From Chloroflexota bacterium (lineage in GTDB: Bacteria; Chloroflexota; Anaerolineae; Anaerolineales; DRMV01): a DNA stretch of 64,000 nucleotides. The notes beneath the pieces are model-generated. The model was not told where the DNA came from and did no database searches. It saw nothing but the letters and a program-made list of their open reading frames with translations. The stretch is from NCBI GenBank assembly GCA_011322445.1, contig DRMV01000037.1:1-64000 (forward strand), written 5' to 3'. Every line of letters begins with the position of its first letter. Positions within the stretch are counted from its first letter, which is position 1. Position numbers and translations under genes: made by a program. Of the stretch, positions 1 to 8,363 are shown one piece after another.

Positions 1-138
1 GTCGTGGAGCGCACCCTAAGTTGGCTGGTGAAACGCCGGAGTGTACGCACCCGTTGGTGCAAAAAACCGGAAAACTATTTGGCCTTTGTGTTATTCGCTG
101 CTGCCTCCATTGTGCACGATTTGGCTTTTTTCGGATAG
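1..138 (+). CDS. Transposase, IS5-like, C-terminal end only (runs off the left edge)
   Basis: Reading frame 1 is open from the first base and ends in a TAG at 136-138, giving 45 residues. It begins VVERTLSWLVKRR, continues TRWCKKPENYLA and ends HDLAFFG. This is the usual C-terminal end of IS4/IS5-superfamily DDE transposases (VVERT is the conserved stretch around the catalytic Glu). The rest of the element lies left of the window, so intactness cannot be judged. The right end of the insertion sequence must lie between 139 and the glgA promoter, but its inverted repeat cannot be identified without the other end. Family assignment is by motif only. Confidence 0.75.
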   Translation, partial: VVERTLSWLVKRRSVRTRWCKKPENYLAFVLFAAASIVHDLAFFG

Positions 139-174
139 ACTCTTATTGCTCCTTCTCGGGCTGGCGGGTGATGC

Positions 175-180
175 TATAAT
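175..180 (+). promoter_or_regulatory. Likely -10 box for glgA (TATAAT with TGC extension)
   Basis: TGCTATAAT at 172-180 is a consensus extended -10. No TTGACA-like hexamer lies at 16-18 bp upstream. The predicted start site is near 187, giving a leader of about 20 nt that includes a GAGG Shine-Dalgarno at 198-201 before the ATG at 207. It lies only 37 bp after the transposase stop. Confidence 0.6.
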
Positions 181-206
181 CAAACAAACACCGCTGCGAG
201 GTTTTG

Positions 207-1655
207 ATGAACATCCTTTTTGTTGCTGCTGAGGCCGCGCCTTTTGCTAAAGTGGGTGGGTTAGGTGATGTGGTGGGGGCGTTGCCGTGGGCGTTGAAAA
301 CTGCTCACCCTGAATGGGACATCCGGCTGGTGCTGCCGTTGCACCCGACCGTGGATGTAGGCCGATGGGGGGCGCAGCCGCTGACAGCCTTTACGATTGC
401 CCACCGCAATGGGCCGATTACGGCAGAGATTTACCATACTGAGCATCGGGGCCTGGAGGTGTATTTCGTCACCGGCGGGCCGGTGTTGGCTGTGCCGGGG
501 GTGTATAGCCCAGACCCGCGAGCCGACGCTGTCAAGTATGCTTTTTTCTCGCTGGCGACGCTGGCGCTGGCGCGCTACCTGAACTGGCAGCCCGATATTT
601 TGCATGCCCACGACTGGCACACCGCCCTGGCCGTCCACGCTCTGGTTGCTCGCCGCCCCTACGATGCTTTCTTCGCTGCCACTCGCACGGTGTTGACGGT
701 TCACAACTTGCCCTACATGGGTGCGGCGTCGCCGTGGCTGCTGGAAGCCTTTGGGCTGCCGCCCGCCCCGCTGGAAAGCGGTTTGCCCCCTTGGGCGCAA
801 ACCATGCCGCTGCCGCTGGGGTTGGCCGCAGCCGATGCTATCACGACCGTTTCTCCTACCTATGCGCGCGAGATGCTTACGCCGGCCTTTGGGCGGGGGC
901 TGGAAGACTTCCTGAAGACCCGCCGCGAGCGCCTGTGGGGCATTCTCAATGGCCTCGACACCGACTTGTGGAATCCCTCGACCGACCCCGCGCTGGATGT
1001 GCGTTATACGGCCAGCACACTGGCTTTACGGGAGCGCAATGCCGAGGCTTTGCGTCAGGAAGTAGGCTTGCCGCAGCCGGAGGGGCGTATGCCTCTCGTT
1101 GGGTTGGTGAGCCGCCTGACCGAGCAGAAGGGCGTTGATGTGGTGGCTGAGGCGTTGAGGCTGCTGGCGGATTCTCCGTGGCAGGCGGTGCTGTTGGGCA
1201 CAGGAGAGCCGCAGTGGGAAGACGCCCTGCGGCAACTGGAAGTCGGGTTCCCCGACCGGGTGCGGGCGGTGCTGCGCTATGACGATGGGCTGGCCCGGCG
1301 CATTTACGCCAGCGCCGATGTGCTCATGGTGCCTTCCCGTTATGAGCCGTGTGGCCTTGCCCAGATGATTGCCATGCGCTACGGCGCGGTGCCGGTGGCT
1401 ACGGAAACCGGCGGCCTCGCAGATACCGTGCGCGACGTGGATCTCAGCCGCCGCAGCACCGGTTTCCTGCTGCCGGAAGCCACCCCCAAGGCTCTGGCTT
1501 TTGCCTTGCGGCGTGCCTTTGCCCGTTGGGCAGACCGCCGCCGATGGCAGGCCTTGCAACGCCGCGGCATGGCTGAAGATTTTTCGTGGGATAAACCCGC
1601 TCAGGCCTATGCTCGTCTTTATGCCCGTTTGCTTGCCCCTGCTCCTGACCCCTAA
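207..1655 (+). CDS. glgA: Glycogen synthase (ADP-glucose type, GT5)
   Basis: Transfers glucose from ADP-glucose to growing alpha-1,4-glucan chains in the cytoplasm. The 482-residue product has the family length and both GT-B halves. The N-terminal KVGGL motif (Lys15) binds ADP-glucose, followed by HAHDWHTAL near residue 135. The C-terminal domain shows GLVSRLTEQKG and the PSRYEPCGLAQM motif with the catalytic Glu. The ATG at 207 is preferred over a TTG three bases earlier because it fits the family N-terminus (MNILFVAAEAAPFAKVGG) and has GAGG upstream. glgC follows 40 bp downstream on the same strand and malQ overlaps glgC, so the three probably form one glycogen operon from the promoter near 175. 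Confidence 0.97.
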   Translation: MNILFVAAEAAPFAKVGGLGDVVGALPWALKTAHPEWDIRLVLPLHPTVDVGRWGAQPLTAFTIAHRNGPITAEIYHTEHRGLEVYFVTGGPVLAVPGVYSPDPRADAVKYAFFSLATLALARYLNWQPDILHAHDWHTALAVHALVARRPYDAFFAATRTVLTVHNLPYMGAASPWLLEAFGLPPAPLESGLPPWAQTMPLPLGLAAADAITTVSPTYAREMLTPAFGRGLEDFLKTRRERLWGILNGLDTDLWNPSTDPALDVRYTASTLALRERNAEALRQEVGLPQPEGRMPLVGLVSRLTEQKGVDVVAEALRLLADSPWQAVLLGTGEPQWEDALRQLEVGFPDRVRAVLRYDDGLARRIYASADVLMVPSRYEPCGLAQMIAMRYGAVPVATETGGLADTVRDVDLSRRSTGFLLPEATPKALAFALRRAFARWADRRRWQALQRRGMAEDFSWDKPAQAYARLYARLLAPAPDP

Positions 1656-1695
1656 CCCCTAATTCCTGATTTTCTTTCCCTTCCCGGAGGCGCCT

Positions 1696-2955
1696 ATGAA
1701 AACCCGTGTGGTCATTTTAGCCGGTGGTGAAGGGTCGCGGTTGAGCGTTTTGACCTCAAAACGCACCAAGCCGGCGGTACCCTTTGCCGGAAAGTACCGC
1801 ATTATTGATTTTGTGCTTTCCAACTGCGTCAACTCTGGTCTGTTCGATGTGATGGTGGTGGCGCAATATCGCCCGCATTCCCTCATCGAACACATCGGTT
1901 CAGGCGCCCCCTGGGACCTCAACCGCGACTGGACCGGCGGCGTGCGGATTTACACCCCTTATCGCGCCCGAAACGCGGCTGGCTGGTTTGTGGGTACTGC
2001 AGATGCTGTGCAGCAGAACTTCCGCTTTGTCAAGCACGCCAGCCCCGATTATGTGCTCATCCTCTCTGGCGATCACATTTATAAAATGGATTACGAGCCG
2101 ATGATTGCATTCCATCGGGAGCATCAGGCTGACCTCACCATGGCGGTTATCCGGGTGCCGCGGGAAGAGGCTTCCCGTTTTGGCATTGTGGGGGTGGAAG
2201 ACAACCTGCGGGTCAACGCGTTTGTCGAAAAGCCGCCTGAACCGCCTTCCGATTTGGCGAATATGGGGGTGTATCTTTTCAACCTCGACGTCCTCGATAA
2301 AGTGTTGCTGGAAGACCACCGTCGCACCGATTCCAGCCACGATTTTGGCAAAGATATTTTGCCCCGCATGGTGAAGGAAGGGTATCGTGTGTTTGCTTAC
2401 CCTTATGCGGATTATTGGCGCGATGTCGGCACGGTGCAATCGTATTGGGAAGCCCACATGGACTTGTTGGAAGTGCCGCCGCCGTTGAACCTTTATGACC
2501 GCCAGTGGGTGATCCACACCCGCACGGAAGAGCGTCCGCCGATGCGCATTGCTGCGGGGGCAGAGGTGCGCGAGAGCATGATTTCCGACGGCTGCATTAT
2601 CGAAAGCGGCGCCCTGGTCGAGCGCAGCGTGCTTTCGCCGGGGGTGGTGGTGCGATCAGGGGCTGTGGTGCGTGAGTCGGTGGTGTTGACCGATACGGAA
2701 ATCGGGGCCCAGGCCGTGCTGGAACGCGCCATTCTGGATAAGCGCATTCGCGTAGGGCGGGGGGCACGCCTGGGCGCGCTGACCGAGCCGGTCAACCTCA
2801 CGATGGTGGGGAAAGGGAGCGAAATTCCCGAAGAAGCGGTGCTGGAAGCGGGGGCGTGGGTTGGCACCGATGTGATTGCCGAAGATTTCCCCGCGGACTT
2901 GCGGGTGCGCGCTGGGGAGCACCTGGAAACCCGACGACGAGCGTATCAGGTATGA
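1696..2955 (+). CDS. glgC: Glucose-1-phosphate adenylyltransferase (ADP-glucose pyrophosphorylase)
   Basis: Makes ADP-glucose and pyrophosphate from glucose-1-phosphate and ATP, the committed step supplying GlgA. The 419 residues have the nucleotidyltransferase core (GGEGSRL, then KPAVPFAGKYRIIDF) and the sugar-phosphate site FVEKP. FGKDILP and DYWRDVGT follow. The C-terminal part (about 285-400) has the repeating hydrophobic pattern of a left-handed beta-helix, as expected for the allosteric domain. In the first loop SVLTSKRTKP replaces the commoner PLTxxRAKP. A GGAGG at 1686-1690 precedes the ATG. The stop overlaps the malQ start as ATGA, indicating translational coupling. Confidence 0.97.
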   Translation: MKTRVVILAGGEGSRLSVLTSKRTKPAVPFAGKYRIIDFVLSNCVNSGLFDVMVVAQYRPHSLIEHIGSGAPWDLNRDWTGGVRIYTPYRARNAAGWFVGTADAVQQNFRFVKHASPDYVLILSGDHIYKMDYEPMIAFHREHQADLTMAVIRVPREEASRFGIVGVEDNLRVNAFVEKPPEPPSDLANMGVYLFNLDVLDKVLLEDHRRTDSSHDFGKDILPRMVKEGYRVFAYPYADYWRDVGTVQSYWEAHMDLLEVPPPLNLYDRQWVIHTRTEERPPMRIAAGAEVRESMISDGCIIESGALVERSVLSPGVVVRSGAVVRESVVLTDTEIGAQAVLERAILDKRIRVGRGARLGALTEPVNLTMVGKGSEIPEEAVLEAGAWVGTDVIAEDFPADLRVRAGEHLETRRRAYQV

Positions 2956-4451
2956 ACATGCGGACACGCGCTTCAGGTTTGCTTTTGCACCCTACCAGCC
3001 TGCCGGGGCCTTATGGCATTGGCGATTTAGGGCCCGCAGCACGCGAGTTCGCGGCTGCTTTGGGGCAGGCGGGCTGCACGTTTTGGCAGGTGTTGCCCCT
3101 GGGGCCGACCGGCTACGGCGATTCGCCTTATCAGACCTTTTCGGCTTTTGCCGGCAATCCTTACCTTGTTAGCCCCGACGACTTGCTGGCCGAAGGTTTG
3201 CTGGTGCCGGAAGATTTGGCAGCGCGTCCCGCGTTCCCGGCGGGGCAGGTGGCCTATGGCACGGTCATTCCGTGGAAGCGCGCTTTGCTGCGCCGGGCGT
3301 TTGCACGCTTTCGGGAAGGCCGTTCCCCCCACCTGGAAGGCGCATGGGTGGCTTTCCGGCAGGCACATGCCGCCTGGCTGGAGGATTTTGCCCTTTTTAT
3401 GGCACTCAAGGAAGCCCAGGACGGCGCGCCCTGGACGGCGTGGCCGGAGCCGTTGCGCACCCGCCAGCCCGATGCATTGGCGCAGGCGGCACGGGAGCAT
3501 GCAGAGGCTGTGGAGCGGGTGGCTTTTGAGCAATTTTTGTTCTTCCGGCAGTGGCAGGCGCTGCGAGAGGCGGCAACGGCGCACGGCATTCGGTTCATCG
3601 GCGATGCGCCCATTTTCGTAGCCCACGACAGCGCCGATGTGTGGGCGCACCCCGAATTGTTTTGCCTTGACAAGGCTGGGCAGCCCACCGTGGTGGCCGG
3701 GGTGCCGCCCGATTATTTCTCGGCCACGGGCCAGCGTTGGGGTAATCCCCTTTACTGTTGGGAAACCCACCGGCAGCAGGGTTATGCCTGGTGGTTGGCG
3801 CGCTTGCGGACGCTGCTGGATTTGGTGGACGTGGTGCGCCTGGACCATTTCCGCGGTTTTGCGGCTTATTGGGAGGTGCCTGCCGAGGCGCCCACCGCGG
3901 AAACCGGCCGCTGGGTGCCGGGGCCCGGCGCGGCGTTTTTTGCTGCGGTGCGCGACACGCTCGGCGACCCGCCGCTGATTGCTGAAGACCTGGGAGTGAT
4001 TACGCCCGATGTGGTGGCCCTGCGGGAGCAGTTTGGCTTCCCAGGGATGAAGGTGTTGGTGTTTGCCTTCGACAGTGGCCCCGACAATCCCTTTTTGCCG
4101 CACAATTACACCAGCCCTAACTTCGTGGTTTACACCGGCACCCACGACAACGACACCGCGATGGGGTGGTGGCAGCGGGCTTCCGAGGAAGAAAAGGACT
4201 TCTTGCGGCGCTACCTTGCCACCGATGGCCGTGATGTGGCCTGGGATTTGATTCGGATAGCGTGGCGCTCGGTGGCAAAGTGGGCGATTGCCCCGGTGCA
4301 GGATGTCCTCAGCCTGGACAACCGCGCCCGCATGAATTACCCTGGCCGCCTGGGCGGCAACTGGGCCTGGCGCATGGAAGGCCCCTTGCCCGAAGATGCC
4401 CTTGCCCGGCTGGCTGAGTTCAACGCGATCTATGGCCGGAAGGAAGGGTAA
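2952..4451 (+). CDS. malQ: 4-alpha-glucanotransferase (amylomaltase, GH77)
   Basis: Disproportionates maltodextrins by moving alpha-1,4-glucan segments between chains, releasing glucose. The 499-residue length fits bacterial GH77. Family motifs are clear: the N-terminal LLHPTSLPGPYGIGD, then LGPTGYGDSPYQ and FAGNPYLVSPDDL. The catalytic set is complete: nucleophile Asp298 in VRLDHFRGF, acid Glu345 in AEDLGVI, and Asp399 in GTHDNDT. The ATG at 2952 overlaps the glgC TGA by the ATGA arrangement. A second in-frame ATG two codons later is possible. It is the last gene of the glgA-glgC-malQ operon and is followed by a hairpin at 4527-4554. Confidence 0.96.
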   Translation: MNMRTRASGLLLHPTSLPGPYGIGDLGPAAREFAAALGQAGCTFWQVLPLGPTGYGDSPYQTFSAFAGNPYLVSPDDLLAEGLLVPEDLAARPAFPAGQVAYGTVIPWKRALLRRAFARFREGRSPHLEGAWVAFRQAHAAWLEDFALFMALKEAQDGAPWTAWPEPLRTRQPDALAQAAREHAEAVERVAFEQFLFFRQWQALREAATAHGIRFIGDAPIFVAHDSADVWAHPELFCLDKAGQPTVVAGVPPDYFSATGQRWGNPLYCWETHRQQGYAWWLARLRTLLDLVDVVRLDHFRGFAAYWEVPAEAPTAETGRWVPGPGAAFFAAVRDTLGDPPLIAEDLGVITPDVVALREQFGFPGMKVLVFAFDSGPDNPFLPHNYTSPNFVVYTGTHDNDTAMGWWQRASEEEKDFLRRYLATDGRDVAWDLIRIAWRSVAKWAIAPVQDVLSLDNRARMNYPGRLGGNWAWRMEGPLPEDALARLAEFNAIYGRKEG

Positions 4452-4526
4452 GCGCGAGGTTGGGTGGGCCGGGATGGGCCGCACCTGGCATCGAAGAGGG
4501 ACGCAATTGGAGTTTCGGGAAAACCC

Positions 4527-4554
4527 AAAGCGCAGGCCAACTGGCCTGCGCTTT
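4527..4554. terminator. Perfect 12-bp hairpin between convergent malQ and korB
   Basis: AAAGCGCAGGCC and its exact complement are separated by AACT (stem arms 4527-4538 and 4543-4554). It lies 75 bp after the malQ stop and 32 bp beyond the korB stop on the other strand, so it can serve both. On the minus strand it is followed by a T-rich stretch (gggttttccc). No long U tract follows on the plus strand. Confidence 0.7.
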
Positions 4555-4586
4555 AGGTATTGAGGAGGTGAAGGAGATGAGGTGAG

Positions 4587-5615
4587 TTAGAACATCAACT
4601 CGTTGACCGTTTGAATGGTTTCCGGCGCGGGGCGCAGCCGTTCTGCAGGCATGCGGTTGAAGGGCACATCCTCGGGCAATTCGTAGAGGTCGGGCAGCGA
4701 AGGCCGCTCGGTGTCTACATAGAGGAGGCCGGTGAGCAAGATGTGCTTTTGTTTGGATTCTTCCAATGCCCGAATGGCGGCAAAGCGGTCGGTGGGGTCG
4801 TAGTCGCGGTCGACCTGTTTGAGCACCAATACCGAGCCGTCGTGCATGGTGACTTCCCGCACTTCGCCGGGCTGCATTTCGCCCTGCAATTGGATTTCTT
4901 TGGCGTCGGGGAGGAATTGCATTTCATGCAGCAAGACTTCGTGCTGCTTGCCCCATTCGTAAGAGTGGGTGGCCGTGGGTTGGTTGTTGAACGAGACGCA
5001 GGGGCTGATGATGTCCAGAATGGCGATGCCTTTGTGGTGCATGGCGGCTTTGATGAGCGTCTTCACCTGCTTGGGGTCGCCGGCAAAGGTGCGGGCCACG
5101 AAGGTGGCGTTAGAGGCCAGGGCTTCCATGCAGATGTCAACCGGCTCGAAGGGGTTGACGCCCTGCTTTTTGAGTTTCAGGCCGCGGTCAGAGGTGGGGG
5201 AGAATTGCCCTTTGGTGAGGCCATACACGCCGTTGTTGGCGACGATGTAAACCAGGGGCATGTTGCGGCGGATGATGTGTTTGAATTGCCCCATGCCGAT
5301 GGCCGCGGAGTCGCCGTCGCCGCTCATGCCGATGCCGATGAGCGAGAGGTCGCCGAAGAGGGCGCCGGTGGCGAGGGAGGGCATGCGGCCGTGCAGGCCG
5401 TTGAAGCCGAAAGAGCGGCCCAGCATGTAGGTGGGGGCTTTGGAAGAGCAGCCAATACCGCTGAACTTGACGACCGCTTCCGGCGGCAGGTTTTCTTCGA
5501 AGACTGCGGAGATGATCTGGCTGATGATGGAGTTGTGGCCGCAGCCCTGGCACAGGGTGGTGGGGGCGCCTTTGTAATCGGCAATGCTCAATCCGAGGGC
5601 GTTTGTCTTCGCCAT
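4587..5615 (-). CDS. korB: 2-oxoacid:ferredoxin oxidoreductase, beta subunit (TPP and FeS)
   Basis: Beta subunit of a KorAB-type enzyme that oxidatively decarboxylates 2-oxoacids to acyl-CoA with reduction of ferredoxin. The 342-residue protein has CQGCGH (Cys22, Cys25), GIGCSS (Cys56) and SPCVSF (Cys206), four cysteines placed to hold a [4Fe-4S] cluster. The thiamine diphosphate motif GDGDSAAIG is followed by NNGVYGLTKGQFSPTSDRG. The C-terminal 100 residues extend beyond the minimal fold. It follows korA with a 4-bp gap on the same strand, so the two are co-transcribed. Substrate (2-oxoglutarate, pyruvate or other) cannot be read from sequence. No separate ferredoxin subunit gene is adjacent. 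Confidence 0.93.
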   Translation of the reverse strand: MAKTNALGLSIADYKGAPTTLCQGCGHNSIISQIISAVFEENLPPEAVVKFSGIGCSSKAPTYMLGRSFGFNGLHGRMPSLATGALFGDLSLIGIGMSGDGDSAAIGMGQFKHIIRRNMPLVYIVANNGVYGLTKGQFSPTSDRGLKLKKQGVNPFEPVDICMEALASNATFVARTFAGDPKQVKTLIKAAMHHKGIAILDIISPCVSFNNQPTATHSYEWGKQHEVLLHEMQFLPDAKEIQLQGEMQPGEVREVTMHDGSVLVLKQVDRDYDPTDRFAAIRALEESKQKHILLTGLLYVDTERPSLPDLYELPEDVPFNRMPAERLRPAPETIQTVNELMF

Positions 5616-5619
5616 GATA

Positions 5620-7452
5620 TTACTCCTCTTCCATTTCCAGGATGGTATTCATAATCCAGCGGGCGGTCAGGGGCAGGCCGTCGCCTTTGGCCACGGAATA
5701 CAGTTTGTCGGCCATGTCGGGCACGTCCAGTTGCAGCAGTTGGCGCATCTGGCCGTCGCGGTTCATTTCCACCACGTAGATTTTATCGTGGCTGGCGATG
5801 AAGTCTTTGACCGCTTGCGAGAAGGGGTAAGCCCGCAGGCGCAGATAGTCGGTGGCAATGCCCTTTTCTTCCTTGAGGTAGTGGCGGGCTTCCTGAATGG
5901 CAGGGTCGTTGGAGCCGAAGGAGATGATGCCGAAAGAAGCGCCTTCCATGGTGTGGACTTCGGGCTTGGGCAGCATTTCGCGGGCGTTTTCGATTTTCTT
6001 CTTGATGCGCTTGAGCACGCGGGTCCACACTTCGGGGTCTTCGCTGTAACGGGCGAATTCGTCGTGGCCGGTGCCGCGGGTGAAGTAAGCCGCTTTGGGG
6101 TGTTTGTTGCCGATGACGGTGCGGTAAGGAATGCCGTCGCCGTCCACGTCAAGATAGCGGCCCCAGGCCTTGCCTTCTTTCTCCCACTGTTCGAGATCTT
6201 CTTCCCAGAGAATTTTGCCGCGGTCCATCGGCTCGGTGGGGTATTCAAAGGGCTTGACCATCCACTGATTTTGGCCGATGTCCAGGTCACTCATCACGAA
6301 GATGGGGGTCTGCAAGCGCTCGGCGTAGTCGAAAGCGCGCCAGCCGAACTCGAAGGCTTCCTGGGCATCTTTGGGGAAGAGCATGATGTTATCGGTATCG
6401 CCCTGGCTGATGAAGGCCACCTGGGTAATATCGCCCTGCATCACGCGGGTGGGAAGGCCGGTGCTGGGGGCGCCGCGCTGCACATCCCAAACCACAATCG
6501 GCACTTCGGCGTAGTAAGCCAGGCCAAGGAATTCGCCCATCAGGCTGATGCCGGCCCCGGAGGTGGAGGTCATGGAACGCAAGCCAGCCCATCCGGCACC
6601 GATGGTCATGCCCACGGCCGCGAGTTCGTCTTCGGCCTGAACCACCACCACGGTATTCTTGCCGGTCTTGGGGTCTTTGCGCAGTTTGGGGATGTACTGG
6701 TTCATGGTTTCCACCAGGCTGGAAGCCGGGGTGATGGGGTACCAGCCCACAAATTGCACGCCGCCGTAAAGGGCGCCCAACGCAGCCGCGGTGTTGCCAT
6801 CGGCCATGATGTAGCCGTCGGTGGCGTTCATCGGTTCCAGGCGGTAGGGGTCTTTCTTTTCCAGGTTTTCTTTTGCCCATGCCGCCGCGGCTTCGATGAT
6901 GCCGTAGTTCAGGTTGATGGGGCTTTCTTTGCCTTTGAAGTGGAAGTCCAGCGCGGCGTGGATGTTATCCATGTCAATGCCGATAATTTCAGCCAGCACA
7001 CCGACATACACCATGTTGGCAACATAGTCGCGCAGTTTGGCGGGGGCGCCCGATTCGCGCGCCAGTTTCTTCACCGGCATGGGGTACATGGCGATGTCGT
7101 CGCGCTGGATGGGCAGTTTCAGGTGGTCGGCATAGAAAAGAACGCCGCCGGGCATCACGTCTTCAATATCGTCTTTGATGGTGGCGGGGTTCATCGCAAT
7201 GACGATTTCGTGCTCTTCGCGCCGGGCCAGGAAGCCATCTTTGCTGATGCGGATGGTGTACCACGTGGGCATCCCCTGGATGTTGGAAGGGAAAATGTTT
7301 TTCCCCTGCACGGGAATGCCCATCTTGAAGATGGCCCGCATGATGGTCAGGTTGGAAGTCTGGCTTCCTGTGCCGTTGATGGTGCTGACGGTGATCGAGA
7401 AATCGTTCACCACAGCACCCTTTTGGGAGGCTGGTTGCGTTTGTTTGGCCAT
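5620..7452 (-). CDS. korA: 2-oxoacid:ferredoxin oxidoreductase, fused gamma-alpha subunit
   Basis: Partner of korB. The 610 residues join a gamma domain (about 15-190, beginning DFSITVSTINGTGSQTS) to the alpha pyrimidine-binding domain. The latter starts near 215 with GGVQFVGWYPITPASS, the YPITP motif of this family. Further conserved stretches are VVQAEDELAAVGM and STSGAGISLMGEFLG. The ATG at 7452 is chosen over an upstream extension because an AAGGAGAGA Shine-Dalgarno sits 8 nt before it and homologous gamma domains start here. The gene lies 44 bp downstream of a GntR/FCD regulator on the same strand, which suggests local control of the operon. Confidence 0.93.
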   Translation of the reverse strand: MAKQTQPASQKGAVVNDFSITVSTINGTGSQTSNLTIMRAIFKMGIPVQGKNIFPSNIQGMPTWYTIRISKDGFLARREEHEIVIAMNPATIKDDIEDVMPGGVLFYADHLKLPIQRDDIAMYPMPVKKLARESGAPAKLRDYVANMVYVGVLAEIIGIDMDNIHAALDFHFKGKESPINLNYGIIEAAAAWAKENLEKKDPYRLEPMNATDGYIMADGNTAAALGALYGGVQFVGWYPITPASSLVETMNQYIPKLRKDPKTGKNTVVVVQAEDELAAVGMTIGAGWAGLRSMTSTSGAGISLMGEFLGLAYYAEVPIVVWDVQRGAPSTGLPTRVMQGDITQVAFISQGDTDNIMLFPKDAQEAFEFGWRAFDYAERLQTPIFVMSDLDIGQNQWMVKPFEYPTEPMDRGKILWEEDLEQWEKEGKAWGRYLDVDGDGIPYRTVIGNKHPKAAYFTRGTGHDEFARYSEDPEVWTRVLKRIKKKIENAREMLPKPEVHTMEGASFGIISFGSNDPAIQEARHYLKEEKGIATDYLRLRAYPFSQAVKDFIASHDKIYVVEMNRDGQMRQLLQLDVPDMADKLYSVAKGDGLPLTARWIMNTILEMEEE

Positions 7453-7496
7453 AACCTCATCTCTCCTTGAATTTTTTACCGGCAGAGCCGGATGTT

Positions 7497-8189
7497 CTAC
7501 GCAGTGGGTGTGATTCCCTCGAGAGGGCGGTGGTAGAGCAATTCGGTGTGCTCCAGCAAGGCCTGGTAGCCTTCGTCGTATTTCCCGGCGCAGATGGCCT
7601 CGACCATGCGCTCGTGGTATTGCCACACTTTGCTCAGGTAGGTATAGTCGGTATAACGGTTGTAGCCGATGGCTTCGTAGGCTTCCCAGTAGGCTTCCAG
7701 AATGCCTTGAACGAAGGCATTGTTCAAGCGGCGGTAAATGGTGAGGTGCAGGTCGCGATGCTCGGCATGGGGAATATGGATGGGGTTGCCGCGCAACTGT
7801 TCCCACGCCGTGGCGACCAGGGTTTTGAGGTATTCTTTGTCTTCGTCGGTGAGCAAACGGGCTGCTTTATGGAAATACGCGGCTTCGATTTTCTTCCGCA
7901 GGTCGGCGAATTGCTGGAAGTATTTTTCCTGATCCAGATGTAGGGCATAGTGCAGGCTGAGCGAGACGGCCGGGGTGAAGGTGTAGGGCAGACGGCGTAG
8001 CCCGACCCGCGGGCGAGCCTCGACGAACCCCAACGCCTTCGCGACGGCCAGTTCTTCCCGCACGCGGGTAATGCTCCATCCTAATGCTTTCCCCGCTTCT
8101 TTTAGGGGTGGCAGATGGTGGCCGTTGCCGTTTTGAGCGGCCTGGTTGGCAAGATATTCCAGAAACGGGAATTGCTCCCAGATGGTCAC
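7497..8189 (-). CDS. GntR-family transcriptional regulator with FCD domain
   Basis: A 230-residue DNA-binding protein. The N-terminal 75 residues form a winged helix (PLKEAGKALGWSITRVREEL, then an EARPRVGLRRL wing). The C-terminal part (about 85-225) is an all-helical FCD ligand domain, seen in EHRDLHLTIYRRLNN and the terminal YHERMVEAICAGKYDEG. FCD domains usually bind organic acids, often with a metal. The start is a GTG at 8189 with AGGA upstream; no in-frame ATG is well placed. It is the first gene of the unit leading into korAB and is divergent from the SPFH-like genes. An inverted repeat at 8201-8229, immediately upstream, may be its operator. Ligand unknown. Confidence 0.85.
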   Translation of the reverse strand: MTIWEQFPFLEYLANQAAQNGNGHHLPPLKEAGKALGWSITRVREELAVAKALGFVEARPRVGLRRLPYTFTPAVSLSLHYALHLDQEKYFQQFADLRKKIEAAYFHKAARLLTDEDKEYLKTLVATAWEQLRGNPIHIPHAEHRDLHLTIYRRLNNAFVQGILEAYWEAYEAIGYNRYTDYTYLSKVWQYHERMVEAICAGKYDEGYQALLEHTELLYHRPLEGITPTA

Positions 8190-8200
8190 GTGGAATTCCT

Positions 8201-8229
8201 CATATCAATTGAATTATTCGTATGATATG
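8201..8229. promoter_or_regulatory. Inverted repeat CATATCA-N15-TGATATG, candidate operator
   Basis: CATATCA at 8201-8207 is the exact complement of TGATATG at 8223-8229. The dyad starts 12 bp upstream of the GntR-family gene's GTG and lies in an AT-rich island within GC-rich surroundings. It sits in the divergent region between the regulator and the SPFH-like pair. It does not show the TNGTNNNACNA pattern of FadR-type sites, so the link to this regulator is inference from position. Confidence 0.45.
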
Positions 8230-8363
8230 CATTGATTGTACCGCTGGGGCAGGGTGGGCGTCAAGGTTTGGGAAACAGCATATCGCGGAAAAGGCTACCT
8301 TTATCGCTCGTTTTGTTATACAATGAAACCGTCGTGTTCGCGCGAAGGCTTCCGTCGAGAGGC

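Noticed and set aside
3027-4484. A 485-codon minus-strand frame opposite malQ
   Set aside because: malQ is a complete GH77 enzyme in the other strand; this is a composition artefact.
5584-7470. A 628-codon plus-strand frame opposite korA
   Set aside because: korA has full-length family motifs on the minus strand; the plus-strand product is a His/Gly/Val-rich shadow without motifs.
7453-7806. N-terminal extension of korA (118 codons upstream of the ATG at 7452)
   Set aside because: The extension overlaps the GntR-family gene, lacks similarity to gamma domains, and the ATG at 7452 has a good ribosome site.
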